From positions 222,853 to 286,852 of the forward strand of contig NZ_QAJL01000005.1 in NCBI RefSeq assembly GCF_003852525.1: DNA of 64,000 nucleotides, written 5' to 3'. Below are positions 17,813 through 26,967 of this stretch, piece after piece (the first letter of the stretch is position 1; each line of letters starts with the position of its first letter). This DNA is from Pedobacter sp. KBW06. Lineage in GTDB: Bacteria; Bacteroidota; Bacteroidia; Sphingobacteriales; Sphingobacteriaceae. The notes under the pieces were generated by a model. That model did no database searches, had not been told where the DNA came from, and saw nothing but the letters and a program-made list of their open reading frames with translations. Made by a program: the position numbers and the translations under genes.

Positions 17813-18703
17813 TTAAATTTTATAGGGTACATTATTCTTCATAAATGCATCTATTACTACAGTATTCAGTTCATTAGGCAGAGAATGTCCCATTCCTTCG
17901 ATTTCCATAAAATGTGCATTCGAGATTGAATTGGCGATGTCTTTGCCACAGGCCGGGGGAAATATAGAATCTTCTGATCCATGGACTACTAATGTAGGTG
18001 TTTTGATTTTTTGCAATTGATTTAAATCGTAAGATGTTAATGTCATTGCACAAATTTGGCCTAAAATATTGGCTGACGGTGCCCTTTGCAAGTCTTTTAA
18101 AATATTTTCTTTTTCTTCCTCTATGTTAATTGGAAAACGGCTTCCCGCTATGGCCTTAACAAATTCCAGCCGCTGACCTAAATATAAATCCAATTTTTCT
18201 TTAAAATCAGGCATTGGACGAAGCATTAACTCCATTACTTCGGCTTTGGGCTGGGGTAAAGTTGGATTTAAAGAAGTTGACATAATAATCGTTAAGCTTT
18301 TTATCCTTTCTGAAAAATCTGAAGCGATGATTTGTGCAATTACTCCACCTAAAGAACGACCCACTACATGCACTTTTTCGACTTTCAATTCGTCCAATAG
18401 AGAAATAACATCATTAGCCATATCTACCAATCTGTAAGAGTTTTTTGGATATTTTCCCAGTTGCAGAAGGCCTACCAGTTCAGTCACATTCTTTATGTCA
18501 TATTCAATAAAACTAGATAAACCTGAATCTCTATTGTCAAAACGAATTACTCTAAATCCTTTATCTACGAATTCCTGACAAAATGAATGGCTCCAACTCG
18601 TCATTTGACTTCCTAATCCTGAAATCAACAATACAGTTTCAGAATTTTCTCCCCCCATAACATCATAGAAGAGGTCAATTTTATTTAGCTCGGCAATCGG
18701 CAT
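17813..18703 (-). CDS. Alpha/beta hydrolase
   Basis: 296 residues, no signal peptide. It shows the order of an AB-hydrolase fold: oxyanion region ISGLGSQMTSW (27-37), FDNRDSGLS (55-63), nucleophile elbow GRSLGG with Ser117, Asp in VVHGSEDSIFPP (about 243) and His in GMGHSLP (about 271). The substrate cannot be inferred. It is the last gene of a MarR-led operon, 11 bases after the GIY-YIG-like gene, so it may be controlled by that regulator. Confidence 0.85.
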   Translation of the reverse strand: MPIAELNKIDLFYDVMGGENSETVLLISGLGSQMTSWSHSFCQEFVDKGFRVIRFDNRDSGLSSFIEYDIKNVTELVGLLQLGKYPKNSYRLVDMANDVISLLDELKVEKVHVVGRSLGGVIAQIIASDFSERIKSLTIIMSTSLNPTLPQPKAEVMELMLRPMPDFKEKLDLYLGQRLEFVKAIAGSRFPINIEEEKENILKDLQRAPSANILGQICAMTLTSYDLNQLQKIKTPTLVVHGSEDSIFPPACGKDIANSISNAHFMEIEGMGHSLPNELNTVVIDAFMKNNVPYKI

Positions 18704-18714
18704 TTTTTAGGGTT

Positions 18715-19062
18715 TTAATAATGTTCAATCTTTCTTTTCAACAAGCTTTCAGACACAGCCTGTTTCATTTTACTCAATTCTTTTTGATGGTCAAAAAATG
18801 GATTTTCATTTTCTCTTAGTACTTCAAGCATCTCGAAGCTGAACAAATCTTCCCCAAAGGTGTTCCAGTCATATTGGAGTTCAGTATTTTCAAATTGCCC
18901 GTGTTTCAACATAAACTTGGTTTTATTAATCCAGGCCTCTGCATTAAGGGTAGGTTTTAAAAATACTTTTCCATTTTGACTATTTCTTATAGCAAGAATC
19001 CCCATCACTACTTTTTTGTTTTCAAAGTCTTCTCTATATTTCTTTTTTACCTGTTTATCCAT
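18715..19062 (-). CDS. Small GIY-YIG-like protein
   Basis: 115 residues. MGILAIRNSQNGKVFLKPTLN (about 20-40) corresponds to the GIY...YIG core. It then continues with the NTELQYDWNTFGEDLFSFEMLE layout seen in the family of about 110-residue stand-alone GIY-YIG-like proteins of Firmicutes and Bacteroidota. The tyrosines of the canonical motif are replaced (GIL, VFL), so nuclease activity is doubtful. It sits between a MarR gene (6-base gap) and a hydrolase (11-base gap), clearly one operon. Confidence 0.6.
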   Translation of the reverse strand: MDKQVKKKYREDFENKKVVMGILAIRNSQNGKVFLKPTLNAEAWINKTKFMLKHGQFENTELQYDWNTFGEDLFSFEMLEVLRENENPFFDHQKELSKMKQAVSESLLKRKIEHY

Positions 19063-19068
19063 TGTATT

Positions 19069-19494
19069 TTAATTAAACTTTGCAATCAAATCGTTTAAAA
19101 CATCCAGCAGTATGCCTTGATTTTTCTTTTTCAACGATGAAAAGATTTCTTCGGCAACTTCTTCGGCGGTTATTTTAGCTTCTTCAAAAATCTGTTCACC
19201 AACGTTAGTTAATACCGCATAGCTTACCCGTGCATCCCTGGTATTGGATTGACGATCGACCAAACCTATTTTCTCCATCGGAGCAAGTAACCTTGTAATT
19301 CCAGATGCAGTAATACCCATTCTATCCGCCAGATCAATTCTCCGACATTGGTTGTTAGGGCTATTTTTCAAAAGATAAAGTATGATGAAATCGCTCAGGC
19401 CCAGACCATGAATATTCAGTTTATCAAATTTTTTTGAAAGAATTGCTTGAGTTTTTATAATAGCTAAAGCTGAATTTAAGTTTTCACTAATCAT
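19069..19494 (-). CDS. MarR family transcriptional regulator
   Basis: 141 residues with the typical MarR layout. A first helix leads to LSDFIILYLLKNSPNNQCRRIDLADRMGITASGITRLLAPMEKIGLVDRQ (winged helix, about 32-82). The wing is DARVSYAVLTNVGEQIFEEA, and a dimerisation helix ends the protein. It heads an operon with the GIY-YIG-like protein and the hydrolase and probably autoregulates it. The operator should lie in 19495-19655. Confidence 0.85.
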   Translation of the reverse strand: MISENLNSALAIIKTQAILSKKFDKLNIHGLGLSDFIILYLLKNSPNNQCRRIDLADRMGITASGITRLLAPMEKIGLVDRQSNTRDARVSYAVLTNVGEQIFEEAKITAEEVAEEIFSSLKKKNQGILLDVLNDLIAKFN

Positions 19495-19625
19495 TGAAAA
19501 GTATTTGAGTTGTCAAGTTATTACAAACATAGTTTTTTTATTTTGATACCCAATATATTTTGTGATTTTGTTTACATCTGAGAATGATAAGTGAGTCTGT
19601 TTACTTATACAGATCGTTTTGAGCA

Positions 19626-19652
19626 GGAGATGTGAGACATTCTCACATCTCC
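19626..19652. terminator. Perfect 11-bp hairpin after the TPR gene
   Basis: GGAGATGTGAG (19626-19636) pairs perfectly with CTCACATCTCC (19642-19652) around a 5-base loop, just beyond the stop of the minus-strand TPR gene. There is no T-run, so termination or transcript stabilisation are both possible. Confidence 0.5.
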
Positions 19653-19655
19653 ATA

Positions 19656-21341
19656 TTATCCAAACAATTTTCTAAGGAAACCTGTTGAAGATTTTTTATT
19701 TGCCTGTGCAGTTATGAGATTCTCTCTGGCCGTTTTCATTTCATGGTATCGCAATGCATGCTCCAGATTTTCTATAGCATCATCATACTGTTCCATATCC
19801 AATTGAGCGGTCCCCATATGTTCGTATATCTCGCCAATTACATCTCCTGTTATACCCTCCTGATTAACTAAAGCCTGTAAGGCCAGTTTCGCATAGTGTA
19901 TGGTACGGTCGTTTTCACTTAGGTGATAAGCACAGTGCAATACCCAGTAATAACACCAAAAATCCTGATTTCCGGCAGCTATACTCTGTTCGAGGCTTTC
20001 TAATGCATGCCCGGTATTCTGAATATGTACAATCTGCATATAACCCAGGTTATAAAAGGCTACCTGAACAGACCTGTCCATTCCTTTTTCTGAAGCGAAA
20101 TGAATGGCATACTGGTAACATTCCTCTGCTTTTTCGAAATTACCAGCTTCTATAAATGTATTGGCTCTGCTGATGAGTATGCTTGGGTTATCGGGCATTT
20201 TTTCCAAAAGCTGATCGGTGTTCTCAGAAGTTGATTCATGCGGATGCTTTATGCCTAAAGCATTTTCGGCTTTAGCTTTATAGATAAAGAAATTGGTAAA
20301 ACAACGTATCACTTCCTGCTCCTGAGTAAAGGGATCTGAAGGATCCAGGGTGTAATATACCTCGAGTCCCAGGTTTATCCATTCAAGTGCTTCTTCATAG
20401 CTTTTTAACTCCATGCAAGCGTTACAGATATGATCTACTATATTGAAATAGGTCAATAAATCCATTTCCTCAGCATACTCATCAATCAGCCGTGTACCGT
20501 CTTCAATGATATCTTCTATATGCCCGGCCTCAACATGAGCGCCAAACCTGTTCTGCAGAATATACAAGAAACTACTGTAGTCCATACCCTCTGTGGTAAT
20601 GGCAATAGCGCTTTCGTACTGGCCCTGCATTATTGCCTCTTTGGCAAAGTTGTTACAGCACATCGAAAATGTATGTGGGTCGTAATTGAGCAAATCACCG
20701 TTTTTCTCTACAACTGCGCCCCGGTAAAGCTTGTAGGCATGCGAATAGCACGCTCGTTTCAGGGCAGTCAATCTTTCACTTTGTACAGCCGGCATGCTTG
20801 CGTGCCATTCCAAAAGGCGGTTGATCTCTACACCGGCATTATAGGCTTCCATGGCAGTATCGCTCTCTGGCTGTATTTTTAGGGCAGAAAAATCGGGTTC
20901 ATTAGCCCCTTTGTTGAGTATGTTAAACAGGCGTATCTGCAAAACAGGAGAAGGAGCAAGTTGTGCAGCCTTTTCGTAATATTTTGTTGCAGCTTCCCAA
21001 TCATCCAACCAATAAAGTGCAGATCCTGCATGCCGGTTGCAGTTGTAATGATCAGGGTCTATTTTGATCCCCAGCAGGCTCCATTGTACACATTGTATCA
21101 GTGCTTCTTCGCGGTTGGCATTAAAAACATCGTTATTGTCTAAGGCAATAAGTCCTAATATTGCACACAGATCAGGACTTGGCGATGCCTCGTTCAGCTT
21201 ATTAACCTGTTCAAAAATCTCCTTCAATTCGTCCTCATCTGTAGGCATACAGTTGCCCTGGATCCAGTTTTTGGCAGCTAAAGCATAATTACCCTGCAAC
21301 AATGCTTCCTTTGCCTGTAATTCTATTTGTTCTCTCATCAT
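19656..21341 (-). CDS. Tetratricopeptide-repeat protein
   Basis: 561 residues, no signal peptide, made almost entirely of helical repeats. TPR signatures are clear at WEAATKYYEKAAQLAPSP (about 115), EEALEWINLGLEVYY (about 320), NFEKAEECYQYAIHFA (about 400), GHALESLEQSIAAGN (about 440) and YDDAIENLEHALRYHE (about 520). It is a cytoplasmic scaffold with unknown partner. It lies downstream of a 34-codon ORF and the exported Hcp-like gene on the same strand. Confidence 0.75.
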   Translation of the reverse strand: MMREQIELQAKEALLQGNYALAAKNWIQGNCMPTDEDELKEIFEQVNKLNEASPSPDLCAILGLIALDNNDVFNANREEALIQCVQWSLLGIKIDPDHYNCNRHAGSALYWLDDWEAATKYYEKAAQLAPSPVLQIRLFNILNKGANEPDFSALKIQPESDTAMEAYNAGVEINRLLEWHASMPAVQSERLTALKRACYSHAYKLYRGAVVEKNGDLLNYDPHTFSMCCNNFAKEAIMQGQYESAIAITTEGMDYSSFLYILQNRFGAHVEAGHIEDIIEDGTRLIDEYAEEMDLLTYFNIVDHICNACMELKSYEEALEWINLGLEVYYTLDPSDPFTQEQEVIRCFTNFFIYKAKAENALGIKHPHESTSENTDQLLEKMPDNPSILISRANTFIEAGNFEKAEECYQYAIHFASEKGMDRSVQVAFYNLGYMQIVHIQNTGHALESLEQSIAAGNQDFWCYYWVLHCAYHLSENDRTIHYAKLALQALVNQEGITGDVIGEIYEHMGTAQLDMEQYDDAIENLEHALRYHEMKTARENLITAQANKKSSTGFLRKLFG

Positions 21342-21412
21342 GTAGTTGTTTTAAGGTTTCGATAAATTCGTAAACCCAAATTCTCAGGATAGGTTATTCT
21401 ATTTTTAATTTG

Positions 21413-21517
21413 TTATACACCTCCAATTTGGCCGTTAGCGCAGTAGAAACTGCTTTCAATCATTTTCAAATCTGTAGATGGCAAGCCCAATAGGGCTATA
21501 AGTTCGCTTTGTTTCAT
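21413..21517 (-). CDS. Possible 34-residue peptide
   Basis: A short ORF on the minus strand, too short for usual gene calling, begins MKQSELIALLG and ends YCANGQIGGV. It lies between the Hcp-like gene (25 bases upstream) and the TPR gene (71 bases downstream), all in one direction, so it could be translated from their transcript. There is a single cysteine and no homology I recognise. It may equally be a chance ORF. Confidence 0.3.
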   Translation of the reverse strand: MKQSELIALLGLPSTDLKMIESSFYCANGQIGGV

Positions 21518-21541
21518 TGTTTTGAATGTTGATGAAATATC

Positions 21542-22030
21542 TCATCTAAGTTTTACACCATCAACAACCAGTTCTTTGCAGCTCAAATTCATGAAAGCCG
21601 TACTGTAATCGCCCGTAAGCTGGTCGTTCATCCCGTCCATCACTATCCCTTTGAGTTCAATTTTACGGGTAGGCAGCTTGTGATAAGTATCCGTTGTAAT
21701 AACTTCAGCATCAAGTTTTGCTTTGGTTTCTGTAAACGCTTTTAACAGGGGGATGTCTAAGCGTTCAAAACTGATGACAACATAACAGGATTTGTAATCG
21801 TCTACACTAGCAGACTTCGCAGTTTCATCTGTAGAAACAGCGGCTATCGGCTTATTGTAGGATAGAGAAAAGTTAATCAATTTTGAAACAACGCGTGTTG
21901 TACCATTGCTTACAACGAATTGCATTTCCATCCGTTGGTTATCGGCTTGCTGTGCGCTGGCAGACATAAAGGTTGCGCCTGTTAACATAATGGCGCAAAT
22001 CAGGGTTTTGAATTTCACAAAAGTAATCAT
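21542..22030 (-). CDS. Exported protein resembling type VI tube protein (Hcp/TssD)
   Basis: 162 residues with a predicted signal peptide (FKTLICAIMLTGATFMSASA, cleavage near AQQ). The mature part resembles the beta-barrel Hcp/TssD family of Bacteroidota in its strand pattern and end: LLKAFTETKAKLDAEV, RKIELKGIVMDGMNDQL, MNLSCKELVVDGVKLR. Real Hcp lacks a signal peptide, so this is either a periplasmic relative or another small barrel. It is divergent from the LytS gene and upstream of the TPR gene. No other type VI gene is in the window. Confidence 0.4.
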   Translation of the reverse strand: MITFVKFKTLICAIMLTGATFMSASAQQADNQRMEMQFVVSNGTTRVVSKLINFSLSYNKPIAAVSTDETAKSASVDDYKSCYVVISFERLDIPLLKAFTETKAKLDAEVITTDTYHKLPTRKIELKGIVMDGMNDQLTGDYSTAFMNLSCKELVVDGVKLR

Positions 22031-22230
22031 AGATGTATTTTTTTATTGAGTAATCTTAAAGATTTGTTTATCGATATTTTAATTCAATTTGCATTTGGGG
22101 TACCTGGCTTTGTATTTGGTAAATTCAGTGCTAAAAGCAGAAGTGAATGGCTAAAATTAACGGGCATCTTACAACACCCTCTTCCAACTTCTCGCCTCCT
22201 TTCACTAAATTGCGCCTTTTATTTAACCTG

Positions 22231-24225
22231 ATGGAAGGATCTAATCATACCCACTTGTTTCGGTTATTGCTATTGTTTATGCTACCCATTAGCCAGGTAT
22301 GGGCGCAGCAAAGTACAGCTATAGAAAAAAAAGCCAAACAAGGCTATGCCAAGCGATTTACCGATACGCTTGCCAGCCTGCAAACACAACGCGAAGCACT
22401 TCAACTTGCGCAAAAAGAACGCAACAAACCAGACGAGGCCATTTGTTATGCCTACCTGGCCATGACTTACCGACGTTTATTACACCTTAAAGAATTTACC
22501 CGTTATGCCGAAAGATCATACGACATTGCAAACCAAACGCAAAACAACAGGGCTACTGCCTATGCCAATTGGGCAATGGGTTTGCTGCGATCTTATATCG
22601 ACGACCGATCCGGAGCATTAAACTATATGCTAAAAGCATACAGATTGTTTGAACAACTACACGAATACGAACATTGCGCCAAATTAGGCTCAGATATATC
22701 GTACCTGTTTTCGTCTGGTGCCCAGGCCAAAAAATATGCTGACGAAGCCCTTAGCTATGCCGAAAAATCAGCAGATCCCGAAAGCATCCTACACGCAAGG
22801 CTGGCAGTGGGCAGCTACCTGTCCGACGATCTGTCGTCAGGAAAACAGATTACCTGGCAACACGTTCTTGAGTTTTTTAAGCAAAGTATTGCCTTAGCCG
22901 AAAACGCCGGAGACCGCATTATAAGCAAGAGCAACATCGGCATTGCACACATCAACCTGGCCGTGCTTTATATGAATGGCCCAAAACCCATTAACGAACA
23001 GGCTTTCCTGGTTAACCTGCAAAAAGCCACCAGTATTGGCCAAAAGTATAGTTTGCGCAACATATACAGAAGTTCGTTGGGTTTGCGGGGTCAGTTTTTT
23101 GTCCAAAAAGGACAGTATCGCATTGCAGAAAGCCTGTTCAAAGAAGGTATCGCTTATCAGCACACGCTCCCATACAAAGACAACGATCTTTTTGCTACTT
23201 TTTACGGTTGCCTGAAAGACCTCGCTGCCCGGAGGCGGGATTACGAATCTTACTATGAATACGACAAACATTATAGCAAATACAATAAGTTAAAGTACGA
23301 TGAAAACATGCAGCAAATATTGCAAAATACGGATGCCATGTTTGAATCCGAGAAAAAGCTTTCCCGGATCAGTCAGCTAGAAAAGGAAAACAAACTTCAG
23401 AAAAAAAATAAACTCCTAAGTTATGGAATATCAGCCGTGTTACTTATCGGCCTCATTTTCATATACCGGTCTTACTACTACAGGCAGCGGTATTACCAAA
23501 ATAGGGAAGAGGTACTGCAGCAACAACAAGCCAACAGCGAGCTGAAGGTAGAGTTAATGGAGCGGGAAACATTAGAAACCCTTGCCGAAAAAATTGCACT
23601 CGAAAGGAGACTACTCCAGTCGCAGATGGATCCTCATTTTATTTTCAACCTGTTAGGCAGTATACAAAGTATGATTCTTCAAAATGATCGTATAATCGCA
23701 GTATCCTATTTGGGCAAATTTGCCAAACTAACCCGGCAGGTACTTGAACAATCCCGTATGGAGCATATTACCTTAGAAGAAGAGATAAGTACATTAAAAA
23801 ACTATATCGAATTACAGCAACTGCGATTGAATAACAGCTTTGACTATCAAATCGACTATAAGGATGATCTCGACGCTGGCCTCCGTATACCACCGCTCCT
23901 CATTCAACCTTTTGTAGAAAATGCAATCGAACACGGCCTGAAACCATTTTCAGATACGCGACGCGGACTACTGGATATATACCTGCGTTGGGATCGGGAT
24001 CTTAACATTTTGGAGTGCAGTATCCTTGACAATGGAATTGGTCTCGAAGAATCAAAAAATCGAAAAACAGACACCAAACACCATTCGCTATCGACCAAAA
24101 TAACGGACGAACGGCTGGCACTTATGCTTGAGCATAATCCGCACATCGGCATGGAAGTGATTAACCGCAACCCAAAAACCGAGACTTCCGGTTGCCTGAT
24201 TAAACTACGTATCCCCATTATTTGA
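22231..24225 (+). CDS. LytS-type sensor histidine kinase with TPR sensor
   Basis: 664 residues from the ATG at 22231, which begins a signal peptide (HLFRLLLLFMLPISQVWAQ). An earlier in-frame ATG at 22147 would bury that signal. The periplasmic part (about 30-390) is TPR-like helices. One membrane helix follows (about 397-415, SYGISAVLLIGLIFIYRSYYY), then a coiled coil and the HisKA-7TM/LytS kinase core with QSQMDPHFIFN (His469). The ATPase N-box is QPFVENAIEHGLKP. It partners the LytTR regulator that starts 5 bases after its stop. The signal is unknown. Confidence 0.9.
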   Translation: MEGSNHTHLFRLLLLFMLPISQVWAQQSTAIEKKAKQGYAKRFTDTLASLQTQREALQLAQKERNKPDEAICYAYLAMTYRRLLHLKEFTRYAERSYDIANQTQNNRATAYANWAMGLLRSYIDDRSGALNYMLKAYRLFEQLHEYEHCAKLGSDISYLFSSGAQAKKYADEALSYAEKSADPESILHARLAVGSYLSDDLSSGKQITWQHVLEFFKQSIALAENAGDRIISKSNIGIAHINLAVLYMNGPKPINEQAFLVNLQKATSIGQKYSLRNIYRSSLGLRGQFFVQKGQYRIAESLFKEGIAYQHTLPYKDNDLFATFYGCLKDLAARRRDYESYYEYDKHYSKYNKLKYDENMQQILQNTDAMFESEKKLSRISQLEKENKLQKKNKLLSYGISAVLLIGLIFIYRSYYYRQRYYQNREEVLQQQQANSELKVELMERETLETLAEKIALERRLLQSQMDPHFIFNLLGSIQSMILQNDRIIAVSYLGKFAKLTRQVLEQSRMEHITLEEEISTLKNYIELQQLRLNNSFDYQIDYKDDLDAGLRIPPLLIQPFVENAIEHGLKPFSDTRRGLLDIYLRWDRDLNILECSILDNGIGLEESKNRKTDTKHHSLSTKITDERLALMLEHNPHIGMEVINRNPKTETSGCLIKLRIPII

Positions 24226-24230
24226 AAATT

Positions 24231-24965
24231 ATGTACAAAACGATTATTGTAGAAGACGAATACCACCTGAGAGAAGCGCTCTCTATTTTATTAGAAATTG
24301 TAGCCTCCGATAAAATACAGATTGTGGGTTATGCCGAAAATGCTGACGAAGCGATCAAAATTATTGACAGGTTAAAACCTGACTTGGTTTTTATGGATAT
24401 TATGTTGAGAAGAGGTACCGGATTTGATATTCTACATCAAATTGCACATAAAAAATTTCATCTGATATTTACCACAGCCTACGAAGAGCATGCCATACGC
24501 GCCTTTAAGTTTAATGCCATTGATTACCTGCTTAAACCCATAGACGCTGAAGAGTTGAAAGATTCAATTGAACGCATTGCCGAACGGCAGCAACAATTTA
24601 TATTAGAGACCCAGCCCAGCCAACTTGCTTTGAACCCTGGGAAAATGCCCAAACGAATTGTACTGCCCACACAGGAAGCTATGCACGTTGTCAAAATCGA
24701 CGACATTATTCGCTGCGAAACCTCGGGTTCTTACACCACTTTTTTTTTAACGAATGAAAAGAGAATTATAGTCTCCAAAACCTTGAAGCAATACGAAGAA
24801 ATTCTTTTGCCACCACATTTTTTCAGAGTACACCAATCTCATCTTATTAACACCCACTATATCATCAGCTACTCTAGGGAAGGGATGGTACAAATGTCAG
24901 ATCAGGTTTCTATACCCATTTCAAGATCAAATAAAGAAGCGTTTTTCAAACTCATGAAAGATTAA
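24231..24965 (+). CDS. LytTR response regulator
   Basis: 244 residues from the ATG at 24231; a TTG at 24222 would overlap the kinase stop. The receiver domain (1-120) has acidic pocket E8/D9/E10, phospho-acceptor Asp56 in FMDIML, Thr near 81-82 and Lys102 in LLKP. The C-terminal LytTR DNA-binding domain (about 140-244) has IVLPTQEAMHVVKIDDIIRCETSGSYT and FFRVHQSHLIN. It forms a classic LytS/LytTR pair with the preceding gene. Targets are unknown; LytTR proteins of this type often act near their own operon. It is convergent with the XRE gene 3 bases away. Confidence 0.92.
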   Translation: MYKTIIVEDEYHLREALSILLEIVASDKIQIVGYAENADEAIKIIDRLKPDLVFMDIMLRRGTGFDILHQIAHKKFHLIFTTAYEEHAIRAFKFNAIDYLLKPIDAEELKDSIERIAERQQQFILETQPSQLALNPGKMPKRIVLPTQEAMHVVKIDDIIRCETSGSYTTFFLTNEKRIIVSKTLKQYEEILLPPHFFRVHQSHLINTHYIISYSREGMVQMSDQVSIPISRSNKEAFFKLMKD

Positions 24966-24968
24966 AGA

Positions 24969-25253
24969 TCAACATAGTAGAAATAACTCGCCAAACACCA
25001 AAAAGCCAAGGGATTTTAACAGGTAATCACGACCGTCAATTCCATTGTTCGTCGATGAAGGAGGTAAAAGCTCGTAAATAGAAACGTTGAGTATATCTGC
25101 AATTAAATACAGGTGGCTGGCCTTAGCCTCTGTTTTTCCCCGTTCAATTTTAGAATAAGCTGCTTGTGATATACCCATAGAGTAGGCTACAGCATATTGT
25201 GATATTTTTTTAGATTCTCGAATATCTCGGATGGTCTCTCCAATTCTTTTCAT
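24969..25253 (-). CDS. XRE family regulator, probably of the peptide cassette
   Basis: 94 residues. A helix-turn-helix occupies 5-60: IRDIRESKKISQYAVAYSMGISQAAYSKIERGKTEAKASHLYLIADILNVSIYELL. A short hydrophobic tail (LLKSLGFLVFGELFLLC) is unusual and might contact the membrane or a partner. It is divergent from the double-glycine peptide gene, sharing the 25254-25421 region, so it probably controls that cassette. Confidence 0.8.
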   Translation of the reverse strand: MKRIGETIRDIRESKKISQYAVAYSMGISQAAYSKIERGKTEAKASHLYLIADILNVSIYELLPPSSTNNGIDGRDYLLKSLGFLVFGELFLLC

Positions 25254-25314
25254 AACAATTTTGTTACTCTAAAAATAATGGATTTAAACAACAATTACAA
25301 AAATGAAATTATAA

Positions 25315-25355
25315 CCTGTAGTTGTTGTAACAGGATAATAGCTAATCTAAATTAG
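25315..25355. promoter_or_regulatory. Candidate operators between XRE gene and peptide gene
   Basis: Two short inverted repeats lie in the divergent gap: CCTGT (25315-25319) with ACAGG (25330-25334), and CTAAT (25342-25346) with ATTAG (25351-25355). They are plausible binding sites for the XRE protein but weakly supported by length. Confidence 0.3.
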
Positions 25356-25421
25356 ACTATGCAAAGTTCTCGAGAAACTAAGTATGTAATTAACAGAAAT
25401 TTTAACCTAATTTAAAACAAG

Positions 25422-25619
25422 ATGAAAACATTAAATTTAGAACAAATGGAAGTGATTGAGGGTGGCAAATTTTGGGGTACTGGATATAGTTCTTCATGGG
25501 AAATGGACCCTAATTGCGCATCTGGATGGGCTGTTGTTGGTTATAAAGAGTACTGGGTGCTTGGAATTAAAGTAAGTAGTGAAGAAGATGGAAGATTTTG
25601 TTACGAAGGGGTAAGCTAA
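25422..25619 (+). CDS. Double-glycine leader peptide precursor (bacteriocin-like)
   Basis: 65 residues. The leader MKTLNLEQMEVIEGG (1-15) has the hydrophobic pattern (L4, L6, M9, V11/I12) and GG cleavage site recognised by C39 peptidases. The predicted mature peptide is 50 residues, rich in Gly, Trp, Tyr and Ser, with two cysteines (C32, C60) that could form one disulfide. It is followed by its own hairpin and then by a membrane protein, a thioredoxin-like protein and a C39 ABC exporter. The activity (bacteriocin, signal or other) cannot be told from sequence. Confidence 0.8.
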   Translation: MKTLNLEQMEVIEGGKFWGTGYSSSWEMDPNCASGWAVVGYKEYWVLGIKVSSEEDGRFCYEGVS

Positions 25620-25624
25620 AGTAA

Positions 25625-25655
25625 AAAGTCATGGTTTTAACCATGGCTTTAAAAT
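25625..25655 (+). terminator. Hairpin after the peptide gene
   Basis: AAAGTCATGGTT pairs with AACCATGGCTTT (one G-T pair), starting 5 bases after the peptide stop and followed by an AT-rich tract. It would make a short abundant peptide mRNA with partial read-through to the export genes. Confidence 0.6.
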
Positions 25656-25745
25656 TATTATAAAAACATTTATTTACCTATCAATGTTTTTTGCGGGGTT
25701 AAATTGTTATAAGGTTAATGTACAATTTGGAATTGAGGTATTGCA

Positions 25746-26360
25746 ATGAAAGAAAATAGAAGCTTGAATTATTCTACAAAGGCATTATTGATTTTTCTTT
25801 TGCTTCTGATAACTGCCCTCTTAATTAATTTCATTGGTAATAGCTGGCTTTATGGAATTAAACATAGCAATGATAAAGAGAAGTTGGCTGTGTCTGTTTT
25901 TAACTTTAAGAGTGCATTGTTCTTAGCTTTTCAATTAACCAAAACTATTTTAGTTGTAAGTCTATTGCTAAGTGCATTATTAAAATTAATCAATGTAAAA
26001 ATACATTTTACCCGAATACTATATGTTGTAATATCTGCTGAATTTATATTTATTTTACAAAGTATATTTGATTTGGTTTGGGTTTTTAGCCACAAAGAAC
26101 AACTTACAATTACTGAGATTATTGATTTCCAATCTTTTTCCATTTATAATCTCCTTAAAAACGTTCCTTCATATCTTTTTTATGCTGCTACAACAGCGAA
26201 TTTGTGGGAAATTTTATACATGATGATCTTGGCTTATCTTCTAAAAGAAATGCTGAACCGCTCAATGTTACAATCATTTGGCTTGGTAATTTTATCTTAT
26301 GGGCTTCCGTTACTGCTATGGTTAATATTTGCAACATTTATTCAGATTAGTAATGCTTAA
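25746..26360 (+). CDS. Five-helix membrane protein of the peptide cassette
   Basis: 204 residues with about five hydrophobic helices (15-35, 55-80, 90-112, 140-165, 175-200). It has Lys-rich loops, no cysteine and no recognised domain. It lies between the precursor and the thioredoxin-like gene; its stop overlaps or abuts the next start. By position it is a candidate immunity protein or an accessory export factor. No catalytic motif argues for an enzyme. Confidence 0.6.
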   Translation: MKENRSLNYSTKALLIFLLLLITALLINFIGNSWLYGIKHSNDKEKLAVSVFNFKSALFLAFQLTKTILVVSLLLSALLKLINVKIHFTRILYVVISAEFIFILQSIFDLVWVFSHKEQLTITEIIDFQSFSIYNLLKNVPSYLFYAATTANLWEILYMMILAYLLKEMLNRSMLQSFGLVILSYGLPLLLWLIFATFIQISNA

Positions 26361-26361
26361 A

Positions 26362-26871
26362 ATGAAAAAGAACATCCTGTATTTTGCAATATTCCTCTTG
26401 TTAGGCACAAGTGTATTTATGCTCACAAAAATTGTAAAGAAACAGCAATATTTAACCAATATTATTGCAACTAAACAAACCTTACCCAATTTTACTTTTT
26501 ACAATTTAGATAGTATTGCTACAACCAATAATTTTATACCAAAAGACAAACCTATTTGCATTTTCTATTTTAATGCAGATTGTGAACATTGCCAGTACGG
26601 GGCAAAAGAGATAAACAAAAATATAGTGCTATTTAAAAGGACTCAAATTGTAATGGTAAGCTTCAATTCCATACAAGAGATTAAGCAGTTTAAAAAAGAA
26701 TACAACCTCATCTATCCCAATATTACTTTTTTGCAAGACCCTAAGCACGAGTTTAAGCAGTGGTTTGGTAAGACAAATGTGCCCGCTGTTTTTATTTACA
26801 ATTCAAAACACGATTTAGTAAAAGAATACCATGGCGAAACTAAAATAGAAGCCATTACAAAACATCTGTAA
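26362..26871 (+). CDS. Membrane-anchored thioredoxin-like protein
   Basis: 169 residues from the ATG at 26362, directly after the previous stop; in-frame ATGs at 26329 and 26353 are less likely. A signal-anchor (ILYFAIFLLLGTSVFMLTKI) is followed by a thioredoxin fold of the TlpA kind: ICIFYFNADCEHCQYGAKEI with redox motif CEHC, and the cis-proline VPAVFIYN late in the domain. It is predicted in the periplasm. The neighbouring precursor has two cysteines, so disulfide formation or isomerisation of the exported peptide is a reasonable role. Confidence 0.75.
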   Translation: MKKNILYFAIFLLLGTSVFMLTKIVKKQQYLTNIIATKQTLPNFTFYNLDSIATTNNFIPKDKPICIFYFNADCEHCQYGAKEINKNIVLFKRTQIVMVSFNSIQEIKQFKKEYNLIYPNITFLQDPKHEFKQWFGKTNVPAVFIYNSKHDLVKEYHGETKIEAITKHL

Positions 26872-26967
26872 AAACTTATTTCTTGTTCTTAGTTCAATTC
26901 ATAATAACCAATAAAATGGATAGGCAGTAATTATGTTGCCTAATATTTTAAAAACACCTATCTAAAA

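Noticed and set aside
22894..23271. 125-codon minus-strand ORF
   Set aside because: It lies wholly inside the LytS-type kinase gene in antisense and has no coding signature.
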